In this document: piece after piece, positions 23,685-32,684 of the stretch
Layout: every line of letters begins with the position of its first letter
Position numbering within the stretch: the stretch's first letter is position 1
NCBI GenBank assembly: GCA_002898215.1
Contig: BEIF01000001.1
Location: 415,501 to 479,500 of the forward strand
Direction of reading: 5' to 3'
Source: a bacterium HR29
GTDB lineage: Bacteria; Chloroflexota; Dehalococcoidia; Tepidiformales; Tepidiformaceae
DNA: 64,000 bases
Notes under the pieces: generated by a model
The model's input: only the letters and a program-made list of their open reading frames with translations
Database searches by the model: none
Told to the model about the DNA's origin: nothing
Made by a program: the position numbers and the translations under genes

Positions 23685-24620
23685 ATGCCCACGCCCTACG
23701 CCTACTTCCGCGGGGAAATCGTGCCGTTGAGCGAGGCGAAGATCGGCATCATGACGCACGCCTTCAACTACGGCACGGCCGTGTTCGAGGGCATCCGCGG
23801 GAATTGGAACGCCGACGAGCACACCATCTACCTCTTCCGGATGCGGGAGCACTTCGAGCGCCTCGCCCGCAGCTGCAAAATCCTGATGCTCGACCTTCAC
23901 GAGTCCATCGACCGGCTCTGCGAAATCGCTGTCGAAATCGTCGAGCGCAGCGGCTACGAGGAGGACGTCTACCTGCGGCCGATGGTCTACAAGAGCAGCG
24001 AGGCGGTGGGCGTGCGGCTCCACGATCTCGAATCCCAGACGCTCATGTTCATCACCCCGTTCGGCCCTTACCTGGACATCGAAAAGGGCGCCCGCTGCCA
24101 CACCAGCACGTGGCGTCGAGTCGACGATACCGGCATCCCCCCGCGGGCGAAGGTGACCGGAATCTACGTGAACAGCGCTCTCGCCAAGACGGAGGCCCAG
24201 CTGAACGGCTTCGATGAGGCCATCATGCTCAACGCCGACGGGCACGTCTCCGAGGGCAGCGGGGAAAACATCTTCATCGTGCGCGACGGGATGCTCCACA
24301 CGCCGACGCCGGCTGACAACATCCTGGAGGGCATCACCGCCCAAACGGTGGTGCAGCTCGCGAAGGAAGAGCTCGGCATCCCCACCATCCAGCGCGTCAT
24401 CGACCGCACCGAGCTCTACATCGCCGACGAGATCTTCATGACGGGGACTGCCGCCCACGTCACGCCGGTCATCGAGGTGGACCGCCGGCCGGTGGGCGAT
24501 GGGAAGCCCGGCCCCATCACCCGGAAGTTGATGGCCCTCTACTTCGACGTCATCCGGGGGAAACACCCCAAGTACAAGCACTGGTGCACGCCGGCACGCG
24601 TGCGCGTGGCGCAGGGATGA
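23685..24620 (+). CDS. ilvE: Branched-chain amino acid aminotransferase
   Basis: Class IV PLP enzyme that transfers the amino group between glutamate and the 2-oxo acids of Leu, Ile and Val. The 311-residue length is typical. By alignment with E. coli IlvE the PLP lysine is Lys156 in PPRAKVTGIYVNS, and the phosphate-binding and C-terminal signatures EGSGENIFIV and ILEGITAQTV are present. FNYGTAVFEGIR near residues 27-38 is the substrate-loop signature. A good ribosome-binding site (GGAGGGAG) fixes the ATG. It overlaps the PH-domain gene by 4 bases. Confidence 0.95.
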   Translation: MPTPYAYFRGEIVPLSEAKIGIMTHAFNYGTAVFEGIRGNWNADEHTIYLFRMREHFERLARSCKILMLDLHESIDRLCEIAVEIVERSGYEEDVYLRPMVYKSSEAVGVRLHDLESQTLMFITPFGPYLDIEKGARCHTSTWRRVDDTGIPPRAKVTGIYVNSALAKTEAQLNGFDEAIMLNADGHVSEGSGENIFIVRDGMLHTPTPADNILEGITAQTVVQLAKEELGIPTIQRVIDRTELYIADEIFMTGTAAHVTPVIEVDRRPVGDGKPGPITRKLMALYFDVIRGKHPKYKHWCTPARVRVAQG

Positions 24621-25513
24621 CCGTCCGGCCTCCCCGGGCGCTCGGGGTGATCGTCGGCGGCTTTTTCACCGCGTGGGCGGCACTCGTTGCCTTCCTCGCC
24701 CTCGGCCTCGCATGGGGGTCGCCCCCCGAATGGAAAACGTTCCTCGCCTGGTCGGCAGCAGGTGCCGCCTTCGGTCTGGGCGCCCTCTTCCTCTCCTGGA
24801 CCCTCTCGCTCGCGTCCCTTGCCTACGAGCTCTCCGACGATGCGTTGACGATTCGCTGGGGCCTCCGGCGCGTCGTCGTGCCCTTGGATTCCGTACAGCG
24901 GCTCATTCCCGGACGCACGCTCGAGTCCCCGAGGATCGAAGGGCTGAACTGGTGGGGCTGCCACGTGGGCCACGCCGAGGTGCCGCGGGTCGGCTACGTC
25001 CTTTTCTTCTCCACCCACTCCTCGCCGGACGAGCTCCTCTACGTCGTGACCGACGGGGAGTGCTACGGCCTCACCGTTGCCGACCAGGCCGCTTTCGCCG
25101 AAGCGGTCGAATCGCGACGGGCGTTGGCGCCCGTGGGTGAGGTGAGCCACCGAGCGGTCGCCACTGGGATGGCGGCGATGCCGTTCTGGCGCGACCGTGC
25201 CGCTCTGATGTGGGCGGGGGTGCTCCTCGCCGCCGCCGCCGGAGTCGCCGGCTACGTGTTCGCACGGTACCCCTCGTTGCCGGACGTGGTGCGGCTCGGC
25301 TTTCCCGACGCCGGCGGCGTCGTGCGGGTGGGCCCGAAGGAGGAGCTGCTGCGCATCGCCTACCTCGCCGCGGCGATCGGCACGGCGAACGCGGCCCTCG
25401 GAGCGCTGGTCCATGCCCGAGAGCGCGCCTCTGGCCTCTGGCTCCTCGCCGGTGGAGCGATGCTGCAGGGGGTTCTCGCCGCGGCCGCGGTCGTGGCCAT
25501 CGAGCGCGTGTGA
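24617..25513 (+). CDS. Membrane protein with bacterial PH domain
   Basis: A 298-residue integral membrane protein. Two hydrophobic segments (residues 10-32 and 40-62) precede a bacterial PH-like domain of about 100 residues (LAYELSDDALTIRWGLRRVV, then VPLDSVQRL). Two more pairs of membrane segments follow at about 195-215 and 245-295. The PH part typically packs at the membrane surface; related proteins with a PF10882 domain have no agreed function. The ATG overlaps the ilvE stop, but a metabolic link is not evident. Confidence 0.7.
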   Translation: MTVRPPRALGVIVGGFFTAWAALVAFLALGLAWGSPPEWKTFLAWSAAGAAFGLGALFLSWTLSLASLAYELSDDALTIRWGLRRVVVPLDSVQRLIPGRTLESPRIEGLNWWGCHVGHAEVPRVGYVLFFSTHSSPDELLYVVTDGECYGLTVADQAAFAEAVESRRALAPVGEVSHRAVATGMAAMPFWRDRAALMWAGVLLAAAAGVAGYVFARYPSLPDVVRLGFPDAGGVVRVGPKEELLRIAYLAAAIGTANAALGALVHARERASGLWLLAGGAMLQGVLAAAAVVAIERV

Positions 25514-25517
25514 TGCG

Positions 25518-26162
25518 TTAGTCGAGCGTGCGGGAGGCCGCTGCCGTGCGCACCGCGAGCGAGTCGCCGCTCGCCGGCCCCAAATACTGAACGATGACGA
25601 CGACCGTCCCCGCCCGGTAGATGTCGGTCCAAACGGTGTTTCCCTGGCTGTCGGGGTCACGTGCGCGGTAGCTTCGGCGCTCCTCGCCCAGCGGGGGCGA
25701 AGCTTCGTCGACCATCGCTGTGGGTGCGCCGAACACCGTCGGCGGGGGCGTGCGCAGCGCTTCGGCCAAGGTCGCGAACTGTCGGGCAGCGAAGGCAGGG
25801 TCGGACGCCACGTAGGCGATGACCATCACTTGCTCACCGCTCGCCTGGCGAAGGTACAACGTCCGGTGTCCCTCCCATCCTGGGCTGGCGAACGGTTCGG
25901 GCGCCGATTGGACCGGCTCGAAGCCGAGGTCCGAGAGGTCCGGCATCCGCTGTTCGGCCGTCCGTGGGGGCGCGTGTTCCGTCGGCGATTTTGGGGGCGT
26001 TTCCGACGCACCGCCACACGCGCCGAAGGCTGCGGTCAGCAGCGCGAGAGCCGCCGCCGCGGCTACCGTGCGCGCGCCGCCGCGCAGATGACGTCCGCCG
26101 CCTGGCTCGGCGTGAACTGATCGGTGGAGACCGTGAGGTCGTAGGTCCAAGGATCGAGCCAT
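25518..26162 (-). CDS. Hypothetical lipoprotein with uncertain start
   Basis: The supported part is a lipoprotein: basic RGGAR, hydrophobic VAAAAALALLTAAF, lipobox FGAC, then a linker and a domain of about 150 residues (GFEPVQSAPEPFASPGWEGH, VVVIVQYLGPASGD) of unknown family. No ATG, GTG or TTG lies close before the signal peptide. The nearest standard start, ATG at 26162, gives a 31-residue extension and overlaps the upstream kinase-like gene by 100 bases; a CTG at 26087 would give a normal signal peptide. It follows the kinase-like gene on the same strand. Confidence 0.6.
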   Translation of the reverse strand: MARSLDLRPHGLHRSVHAEPGGGRHLRGGARTVAAAAALALLTAAFGACGGASETPPKSPTEHAPPRTAEQRMPDLSDLGFEPVQSAPEPFASPGWEGHRTLYLRQASGEQVMVIAYVASDPAFAARQFATLAEALRTPPPTVFGAPTAMVDEASPPLGEERRSYRARDPDSQGNTVWTDIYRAGTVVVIVQYLGPASGDSLAVRTAAASRTLD

Positions 26163-26698
26163 CCGGTGTTGTAGAAGCGCTCGAAGTAGTCGAGCCGCTC
26201 CCGGTCGGTGCGTTCCACCGTCTTGAGCGCCTCCTTCTCGTCGACGCCCATCCCCGCCATGATGCGCCGGGCGCGAGCTTCGGGCGAGCCCGTGACCAAC
26301 ACCTTCAGGGTGTCGGGGCGCTTCCGCAGGATCACCTGGGCGGCGTGTCCGACGATGACGCAGTTTCCTTCCTGGGCGAGGTCCCGGATGACCTGCTCGA
26401 TGAACTGCCGGTAGTCGGTCGAGGTGAACAGGGGGCTCGTGGCGAGCGGCACCGGGTCGGCCCAAGCCGCCGCCGGCGTGGACGGCGTGCGGGCGAGCGC
26501 CTCCAGGATGCGCGTGAGCAGCGAGGGCGTGTGCTCCGCTTCGGAAACGGTATCGGGCGAAACCCCCGCCTCCCGCGCAGCCTGCTGGACGATCTGGTAA
26601 TCGACGTACCGGAAATGCAGCCGCTCGGCGACGAGCCGGGCGACCTCTTCCCCGGCGGTGCCGACCTGACGGGCAACGGTGACGACGCGGATGTTCAT
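26063..26698 (-). CDS. Cytidylate kinase-like family protein
   Basis: A 211-residue P-loop protein of the cytidylate-kinase-like family (PF13189). The N-terminus VVTVARQVGTAGEEVARLVA has the family's altered phosphate-binding loop instead of GxxGxGKS, followed by FRYVDYQIVQQAA. The lid-like region holds GSPEARARRIM and ERTDRERLDYFERFY, where Arg and Asp residues bind phosphates in related enzymes. Known members are annotated as kinases without a defined substrate. It lies upstream of a lipoprotein gene and 70 bases from the HD-protein stop. Confidence 0.8.
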   Translation of the reverse strand: MNIRVVTVARQVGTAGEEVARLVAERLHFRYVDYQIVQQAAREAGVSPDTVSEAEHTPSLLTRILEALARTPSTPAAAWADPVPLATSPLFTSTDYRQFIEQVIRDLAQEGNCVIVGHAAQVILRKRPDTLKVLVTGSPEARARRIMAGMGVDEKEALKTVERTDRERLDYFERFYNTGWLDPWTYDLTVSTDQFTPSQAADVICAAARAR

Positions 26699-26768
26699 GA
26701 CGCCCTCGTGGCGGTTGGTGCGGGCGCCATTGTACTCGCTTTCCGCGAACGGATGGTGAATCCGCCCC

Positions 26769-28055
26769 TCAGTGGAGACCGGCCATGGCGTCGTGGACGG
26801 CGTCGACCAGATGCTCGAGCAGGGCGCCGTCGAAGCGGCTGCCCGCCTGCCCTTCGAGGACGAGGAAGGCCTCCTCCGGCGGCATGGCCTTCCGGTAGGG
26901 CCGTTCGCTCGTGAGTGCCAGGTACGCCTCGGCCAGGCCGATGATCTGCGACTCGATGGGGACCTCTGCCCCTTCGAGCATTCCCGGATACCCCTTGCCG
27001 TCGATACGTTCGTGGTGGCACCCCACCCACCAGGCGATGGCCCCGAAGCCGGGCACCTCCGAGAGGATGTCGCGGGCGTACACCGGGTGGAGCTGCACCG
27101 CCGTCAGTTCGTGCACGGTGAGGATGTCCGGCTTGGCCAGGAACTGGACGGGGACGCCTAGCGTGCCGATGTCGTGGAGGAGCGCGGCGGCGTGGACGAG
27201 CTTGGCGCGCTCTTCGGGCATCCCCCACCGCCGGGCGATCTCGTAGGCGAGGCGCGCCACCCGTCGGCCGGAGTCCTGCGGCCGCTGGTTGCGCAGGTCG
27301 ACCAAGTCGGCGATCACGCCGAGCGTTTCGAACAGCTCCTTCTCGGAGAGGATCCCGCCGTAATTCAACGCCATCAGGCTCGTCGCCAGGTCGTTGTCGA
27401 ACAGCCGCAGCCAGAAGTCGTCCTCGCTCACGATCCGAGCCAGCACCTCGGCCAGGTCGGGGTCGACCTCGTTCCCCGCCATGTCGCGGAGCAGCCTCGG
27501 GGCTTCCTTACGGAGGAAGAGCGGCGACCTCGCCTGCTCCAGCAGCGCGTCGAAGCGGTCGGCAAGGGCGGCGATGCGGCCTGCGATGGGGAAGTGCTGT
27601 TCGGGGAGGGCGGGCTGGCCGTCCGCGACCCGCCAGCAGTGGTGGTGCGTCGCAATCCCTTCGGCGACGCTCTCGGAAAGCCCCAGACGGCGGGCGAACC
27701 GCGCGCCCAGGGCCGCGTGGGCAGTCATCAGCTCCAGCTTCGAACGCCAGGGGGCCTGACCGACGTCTGGGGGCACCCGTCCGGCCGCCATCCCCAAGTC
27801 GTGGAGAAGGCAGGCGAAGAACGATGCTTCCACCAGGGAGGGTTCGAGCTCGATGGCCGCGGCGACGGTAAGGCCAACGAAGGCCAGCCGCTGGGCGTGC
27901 CCCGGGCGCCGCCCTTCGGCCAGGTCGAAGGCGCGGCTCAGCCCGGTCAGCAACGTGGCGCGCGAAAGCGCCCCGTTCAACGCCGGCGCGGGCTCCTCGT
28001 AGAGAATGGGGTCGAGAAACTCGGCGCCGAGCGCCTCGATCGGGGAAGTCGTCAT
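26769..28055 (-). CDS. Double HD-domain protein, second domain HD-GYP-like
   Basis: A 428-residue cytosolic protein with two metal-dependent phosphohydrolase domains. Domain 1 (about 50-170) has His53, His85-Asp86 (LLHDLGM) and the THHH stretch near 137. Domain 2 (about 262-400) has LLHDIGTLGVP (His294-Asp295), HPVYARDIL and HHERIDGKGYP (347-357), the HD-GYP signature of c-di-GMP phosphodiesterases. The first metal ligand of an HD-GYP, the His of HSxRV, is Ser here (DSGRRVARLA), and the Lys of HDIGK is Thr, so domain 2 may be weakened. Domain 1 looks intact. The gene is divergent from the crotonase gene at 28251. Confidence 0.85.
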   Translation of the reverse strand: MTTSPIEALGAEFLDPILYEEPAPALNGALSRATLLTGLSRAFDLAEGRRPGHAQRLAFVGLTVAAAIELEPSLVEASFFACLLHDLGMAAGRVPPDVGQAPWRSKLELMTAHAALGARFARRLGLSESVAEGIATHHHCWRVADGQPALPEQHFPIAGRIAALADRFDALLEQARSPLFLRKEAPRLLRDMAGNEVDPDLAEVLARIVSEDDFWLRLFDNDLATSLMALNYGGILSEKELFETLGVIADLVDLRNQRPQDSGRRVARLAYEIARRWGMPEERAKLVHAAALLHDIGTLGVPVQFLAKPDILTVHELTAVQLHPVYARDILSEVPGFGAIAWWVGCHHERIDGKGYPGMLEGAEVPIESQIIGLAEAYLALTSERPYRKAMPPEEAFLVLEGQAGSRFDGALLEHLVDAVHDAMAGLH

Positions 28056-28250
28056 GGGTGGCGGCCCTTGCTCCGCGTGCAGGTCTCGATCGTTCCTTCG
28101 GCGGTGGGGTGCCTCTTCCCCAGGGTCAAAACGGCTGCCGGTCGGTAACCTGGGGGAATTCCCGACCGTTCGGCTCACTCCCCGCGGTTGTCGTGCTCCT
28201 TGCTGGCGCGTACGATTCCGCCGCACCGACAACGACCCGGGAGTCATGGC

Positions 28251-29099
28251 ATGACAGCCTACGAAACCATCCTCACCGAAGTGCGCGGCCGCGTGGCCAT
28301 CATCACGTTGAACCGCCCCGAGAAGCTCAACGCCCTCAGCGCCCGGATGAGCGAGGAGCTGCGCGAGGCGGTCCTGGCCTTCGACGCAGACGACGAGATC
28401 GGCGCGATTGTGCTCACCGGTGCAGGCCGCGGGTTCTGCTCCGGCGCCGACGTGACAGGCTGGGGGCGCGCGCTCGAGAGCGAGGCGGACCCCGGCCGTC
28501 GGATGGAGCAGGCCGCCGCCCAGGCCACGGAGACGTGGACCGACCTCTGGGCGCGAGTGAAGCCCACGGTGGTGGCGATGAACGGCGACGCCATCGGCGC
28601 TGGGCTCACGATCACCCTCGGCTGCGATTACCGCATCGCCGCCGAACATGCGCGCATCTCCATGCGCTTCGCCGCCATGGGGGTGATGCCGGAGCTCGAA
28701 AGCACGCGGCTTTTGCCCCATATCATCGGCCTGTCGCGCGCTCTCGACGTGATGCTTACGGGAGAGCTCATCCCGGCTCCCCGTGCCGCCGAGCTCGGCA
28801 TCGTCAACGAGTGCGTTCCTGCCGCCCGCCTCATGGAGCGGGCGCTGGAGAAGGCGAACCAGTACGCCCGCCTCCATCCCCAGACCACGCGGGCCGTGAA
28901 GCAGCTCGTGTGGGCGAACGTCTTCGAATCCGACACGGAGGCCGTGAAGCGGCGGGAGCGGCTCGCCTTCGCTGAAGCGCAGCGGCGTCCCTCCCACCGC
29001 GAGGCCGTCCGGGCGTTCCTCGAGAAGCGGGAGCCGGACTTCTACCGTGCCGTGCGGGAAGCGGCTGCCGGCGGTGCGGCGGAACGGAACGGAGGATAG
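28251..29099 (+). CDS. Enoyl-CoA hydratase/isomerase (crotonase) family protein
   Basis: A 282-residue crotonase-fold protein acting on an acyl-CoA. The oxyanion-hole segments are GRGFCSGADV (about 62-71) and NGDAIGAGLTITLGCD. The two catalytic Glu residues of hydratases are not at their usual places: the first position is Thr in GLTITLGCD, and the second is not kept, while PELEST offers a Glu farther on, as in isomerases. The reaction is therefore open: isomerase, hydratase of unusual type or hydrolase. The upstream ATG at 28245 is in another frame. The gene precedes the kor operon. Confidence 0.85.
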   Translation: MTAYETILTEVRGRVAIITLNRPEKLNALSARMSEELREAVLAFDADDEIGAIVLTGAGRGFCSGADVTGWGRALESEADPGRRMEQAAAQATETWTDLWARVKPTVVAMNGDAIGAGLTITLGCDYRIAAEHARISMRFAAMGVMPELESTRLLPHIIGLSRALDVMLTGELIPAPRAAELGIVNECVPAARLMERALEKANQYARLHPQTTRAVKQLVWANVFESDTEAVKRRERLAFAEAQRRPSHREAVRAFLEKREPDFYRAVREAAAGGAAERNGG

Positions 29100-29149
29100 C
29101 GAAGCGCAAACGGCCGGTCGTCCGGGGTGCGTGGCCGGATTCACCAGGG

Positions 29150-29155
29150 TACACT
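29150..29155 (+). promoter_or_regulatory. TACACT -10-like box for the CBS-kor operon
   Basis: TACACT lies 41 bases before the ATG of the first CBS gene. No clear -35 box was found. Confidence 0.3.
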
Positions 29156-29196
29156 GAAGGTGCCGGCAGCTTCGACGCTTGCCGTGCGAGACACGG

Positions 29197-29673
29197 ATGG
29201 ACAGGTCTCGGCTGCAACGGTTCTTCAACACCCCAGTTGGCGAGCTCGAGCTCGTAACTCCTCCGTTGGTAGCGCCCGAGACCCCGGTGCGAGACGCCGT
29301 CGCAGCGATGGCCGAGGGTGCCCAGTCGTGCGTCTTGGCGGTGCGCGACGGCGAGCTCGTGGGCATCTTCACCGAGCGCGATGTCCTGACGAAATGCATG
29401 GGGGAGGGGTTCGATTGGAGCCAACCCCTCGCCCAGGTGATGGCTCCGGGCGCGCCCCTCGTCATTCAGCGGAGCCGGCCCATCGGCGAGGCCGTGGCCC
29501 TGATGCGGAAGCACCGCTACCGCACGCTGCCGGTGGTCGACGAGTCGCGGAGGCTCGTCGGTCTGCTTCGCCTGCAGGAGCTGCTCCACTACCTGGCAGA
29601 GGCGTACCCCGAAGAGGTACTGAACATCCCTCCACGGCCGCACCAGGTCATGGAGACGCGGGAAGGTGGATAG
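29197..29673 (+). CDS. CBS-pair domain protein leading the kor operon
   Basis: A 158-residue protein made of two CBS motifs: VRDAVAAMAEGAQSCVLAVR with GIFTERDVLTK, then IGEAVALMRKHRYRTLPVVD with GLLRLQELL. CBS pairs bind adenosine nucleotides such as AMP, ATP or SAM and report energy state. The GIFTERDVLxK stretch is close to that of the CBS protein that closes the operon (32685-33245). The stop is 8 bases before korA, so it is likely co-transcribed. I chose the ATG over a TTG six codons upstream. An effect on Kor is inferred from context. Confidence 0.82.
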   Translation: MDRSRLQRFFNTPVGELELVTPPLVAPETPVRDAVAAMAEGAQSCVLAVRDGELVGIFTERDVLTKCMGEGFDWSQPLAQVMAPGAPLVIQRSRPIGEAVALMRKHRYRTLPVVDESRRLVGLLRLQELLHYLAEAYPEEVLNIPPRPHQVMETREGG

Positions 29674-29681
29674 CGAGGGCT

Positions 29682-31604
29682 ATGACGACCGAATCTCCCA
29701 CACGCCGCGAGGTCCGCATCGAAGAACGCGACCGGATGACCGTCCGTTTCGCGGGCGACTCCGGCGACGGGATGCAGCTCACCGGCACCCAGTTCACCCG
29801 AACGACGGTCATCTACGGCAACGACATCGCGACGCTCCCGGATTTCCCCGCTGAGATCCGCGCACCCCAGGGTTCGCTCCCCGGCGTTTCCGGGTTCCAG
29901 CTCTCCTTCGCCAGCACCGACATCAAGACGCCCGGCGACCAGCCCGATGCCCTGGTTGCCCTGAACCCCGCGGCGCTGCGCGTCAACATCGGCGACCTGA
30001 AGCCGGGCGGCCTCATCATCGTCGACGAAGCCGAGTTCACCCCCCAGAACCTGAAGAAGGCGGGCTACGAGTCGAACCCCCTCGAGGATGGCTCCCTCTC
30101 CGGGTACCAGGTCTTCAGGGTGAACATCACGAAGCAAACGGAAGAGGCGTTGGAGGGGCTCGACCTCCCGCCCAACCGGCGGTACCAGTCGCGCAACTTC
30201 TACGCCCTCGGGCTGGTGCTCTGGCTCTTCGACCGCACGCTCGACACGACGATCAAGTGGGCAACGGACCGCTTCAAGCGGAACCCCGAGATCCTGGAAG
30301 CCAATCTCCGCGCCCTGAAGGCGGGCTACGCCTTCGGCGAAACGACGGAGATGTTCCACGTCCGCTACGAAGTCCCGCCTGCCAAGGTCCAGCCCGGCCT
30401 CTACCGCCACATCAGCGGCAACGAGGCGACAGCGCTCGGCTTCCTCGCTGCCTCCGTGCTCTCCGGGCTCCCGCTCGTCTACGCCAGTTACCCGATCACG
30501 CCCGCCTCGGACATCCTGCACGAGCTCTCCAAGCTGAAGGCTTTCGGTGTGAAGACAATCCAGGCCGAAGACGAAATCGCGGCCATGTGCATGGCTATCG
30601 GGGCGGCGTACGCCGGCCACCTCGGCCTCACCGGCACGAGCGGGCCGGGCCTGGCGTTGAAGAGCGAGGCGCTGAACCTCGCGGTGATGGCCGAGCTGCC
30701 CGTGGTGGTGATCGACGTACAGCGCGCCGGCCCGAGCACGGGCATGCCCACGAAGACCGAGCAGGCCGACCTCCTCCAGGCGATGTTCGGTCGGAACGGG
30801 GACTCGCCCGTCGCCGTGGTCGCGCCGGCGACCCCCTCCGACTGCTTCACCATGGCCATCGAGGCCTTCCGCATCGCCCTGAAGTACATGGTTCCCGTTG
30901 TCTTCCTGAGCGAGGGCTACCTGGCGAACGGCTCCGAGCCCTGGCGGATCCCGTCGCTCGACGAGCTACCGCGAATCGAGTGGCACTACGCCGCCGAGCG
31001 TACGGATGGCGCCGATGGCAAGTTCAACCCGTACCAGCGCGACCCGGTGACCTTGGCGCGGCCGTGGGCGGTGCCCGGACAGCGGGGTCTCCAGCACCGC
31101 ATCGGCGGATTGGAAAAGTCCGGCGAGACGGGGGACATCAGCTACGACCCGGGCAACCACCACCGGATGACGCTGGCCCGGAAGGCAAAGGTGGAACGCA
31201 TCGTCCAGGACATCCCTCCCGCAAGCGTGGAGGGGCCGGAGGAGGGCGACCTCCTCGTCGTGGGGTGGGGCGGCACGTACGGTGCCATCAGCACGGCCGC
31301 GGAGAACGCCCGGAAGGCGGGAAAGAGCGTCGCGCACCTGCACCTCCGCTATTTGAACCCGATGCCGGCGAACGTCGGTGAGATCCTGAAGCGGTATCGG
31401 AAGGTGCTCGTGCCGGAGTTGAACACCGGCCAGCTCTGCTTGCTTCTGCGGGCGAAGTACCTGGTGGACGCGATTCCCTTCAACAAGATCGCCGGCCAGC
31501 CGTTCAAGATTGCGGAGATCGAGGCGAAGATCGACGAGGTCCTCGGGCTTCGTGGCCCCTACGAGCTCGAATTCGGCCCGGCCTCGGTGCTGGGTGGAGG
31601 GTGA
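29682..31604 (+). CDS. korA: 2-oxoacid:ferredoxin oxidoreductase, alpha subunit (fused gamma-alpha)
   Basis: Part of an enzyme that oxidises a 2-oxoacid (2-oxoglutarate or pyruvate) with CoA to acyl-CoA, reducing ferredoxin. The 640-residue form has the gamma domain first (RFAGDSGDGMQLTG, residues 22-35) and the alpha domain from about 245, with YPITPASDILHE (270-281) that binds the substrate, and GTSGPGLALKSEAL. The ATG lies 8 bases after the CBS gene. KorB follows after 3 bases. It probably feeds the ferredoxin pool that could also serve the sulfite and nitrite reductases. The 2-oxoglutarate type is favoured by similarity to two-subunit KorAB enzymes; specificity is not proven. Confidence 0.93.
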   Translation: MTTESPTRREVRIEERDRMTVRFAGDSGDGMQLTGTQFTRTTVIYGNDIATLPDFPAEIRAPQGSLPGVSGFQLSFASTDIKTPGDQPDALVALNPAALRVNIGDLKPGGLIIVDEAEFTPQNLKKAGYESNPLEDGSLSGYQVFRVNITKQTEEALEGLDLPPNRRYQSRNFYALGLVLWLFDRTLDTTIKWATDRFKRNPEILEANLRALKAGYAFGETTEMFHVRYEVPPAKVQPGLYRHISGNEATALGFLAASVLSGLPLVYASYPITPASDILHELSKLKAFGVKTIQAEDEIAAMCMAIGAAYAGHLGLTGTSGPGLALKSEALNLAVMAELPVVVIDVQRAGPSTGMPTKTEQADLLQAMFGRNGDSPVAVVAPATPSDCFTMAIEAFRIALKYMVPVVFLSEGYLANGSEPWRIPSLDELPRIEWHYAAERTDGADGKFNPYQRDPVTLARPWAVPGQRGLQHRIGGLEKSGETGDISYDPGNHHRMTLARKAKVERIVQDIPPASVEGPEEGDLLVVGWGGTYGAISTAAENARKAGKSVAHLHLRYLNPMPANVGEILKRYRKVLVPELNTGQLCLLLRAKYLVDAIPFNKIAGQPFKIAEIEAKIDEVLGLRGPYELEFGPASVLGGG

Positions 31605-31607
31605 CAG

Positions 31608-32648
31608 ATGAGCACGACATCGGCAAAGCCTGCTGCCATCGTCGGAGAGGAGCTGCCTGTTCTCACTCGGAAGGATTTCGTCTCCGACCAAGAGGTGCGC
31701 TGGTGCCCGGGCTGCGGGGATTACGCCATCCTCGCCCAGATGCAGAAGATGCTTCCCGAGCTGCGGATCCCGCGGGAGAACATCGTCTTCATCAGCGGCA
31801 TCGGCTGCTCCAGCCGCTTCCCCTACTACGTGGAGACGTTCGGCTTCCACACCATCCACGGCCGGGCGCCGGCCATCGCCACGGGTGTGAAGACGGCGCG
31901 CCCGGAGCTCACGGTCTTCGTCGTCACGGGCGATGGCGACGGCCTCAGCATCGGCGGCAACCACCTGCTCCACGTGATGCGGCGCAACGTCGACGTCACG
32001 ATCGTGCTCTTCAACAACCGCATCTACGGCCTCACGAAAGGCCAGTACTCGCCGACATCGGAATTCGGGAAGATCACCAAATCATCCCCGTTCGGCACGA
32101 CGGAGCGTCCGCTCAACCCCATCAAGATCGCCCTTGCAGCAGGCGCCACGTTCGTTGCCCGCTCCGTGGACCGCGACACGAAGCACTTGGAGGAGATGCT
32201 CTACCTGGCGGCGACGCATAAAGGGGTCTCCTTCGTCGAAGTCTTCCAGAATTGCAACATCTTCAACGATGGTGCCTTTGCCGCCTTCGCTGAGAAGGAA
32301 GTTCGCCAGGACCGGATGCTGTACCTCGAGCATGGAAAGCCGCTCCGCTTCGGCAAGGAGCGCCAGCACGGTATCCGCCTGAATGGCTTCAAGCCCGAAA
32401 TCGTCGAGAACGCACAGAGCGACGAGGGTCTTTGGGTCCACGACGCCAAGTCAGCATCCATCGCTGCGGCGATGGCCCTCGCGGAGATGGACTATCCGGA
32501 GTACCCGGTGCCGGTGGGCGTGTTCCGCGACGTCGACGCGCCGACCTACGAGGAGCTCGTCGCCAAGCAGATCGAGGACGCCCGTGCTCGCGGAGAGCCG
32601 GACTTCGCCGCGGTGCTGCAAGGGCCGGAGACCTGGCAGGTGGAGTGA
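31608..32648 (+). CDS. korB: 2-oxoacid:ferredoxin oxidoreductase, beta subunit
   Basis: The thiamine-diphosphate- and 4Fe-4S-binding partner of KorA. The 346-residue protein has cluster cysteines in WCPGCGDYA (Cys33, Cys36), GIGCSSR (Cys67) and a later QNCNIFND. The thiamine motif is GDGDG (108-112) followed by FNNRIYGLTKGQ (135-146). Both are complete, and the length matches two-subunit bacterial and archaeal enzymes. It starts 3 bases after korA and is followed 36 bases later by the zinc-ribbon/CBS gene. Confidence 0.93.
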   Translation: MSTTSAKPAAIVGEELPVLTRKDFVSDQEVRWCPGCGDYAILAQMQKMLPELRIPRENIVFISGIGCSSRFPYYVETFGFHTIHGRAPAIATGVKTARPELTVFVVTGDGDGLSIGGNHLLHVMRRNVDVTIVLFNNRIYGLTKGQYSPTSEFGKITKSSPFGTTERPLNPIKIALAAGATFVARSVDRDTKHLEEMLYLAATHKGVSFVEVFQNCNIFNDGAFAAFAEKEVRQDRMLYLEHGKPLRFGKERQHGIRLNGFKPEIVENAQSDEGLWVHDAKSASIAAAMALAEMDYPEYPVPVGVFRDVDAPTYEELVAKQIEDARARGEPDFAAVLQGPETWQVE

Positions 32649-32684
32649 CGGGACTGCAGCCACACTCGGGCGGAAGGAGACGCC

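Noticed and set aside
28056-28250. Possible small gene between the HD gene and the crotonase gene
   Set aside because: Frames are short or run as extensions of neighbours, with no ribosome-binding site.
26769-29465. A minus-strand frame of about 900 codons through the crotonase gene
   Set aside because: The upstream two-thirds is antisense to the crotonase and CBS genes; only the double-HD protein from 28055 is supported.
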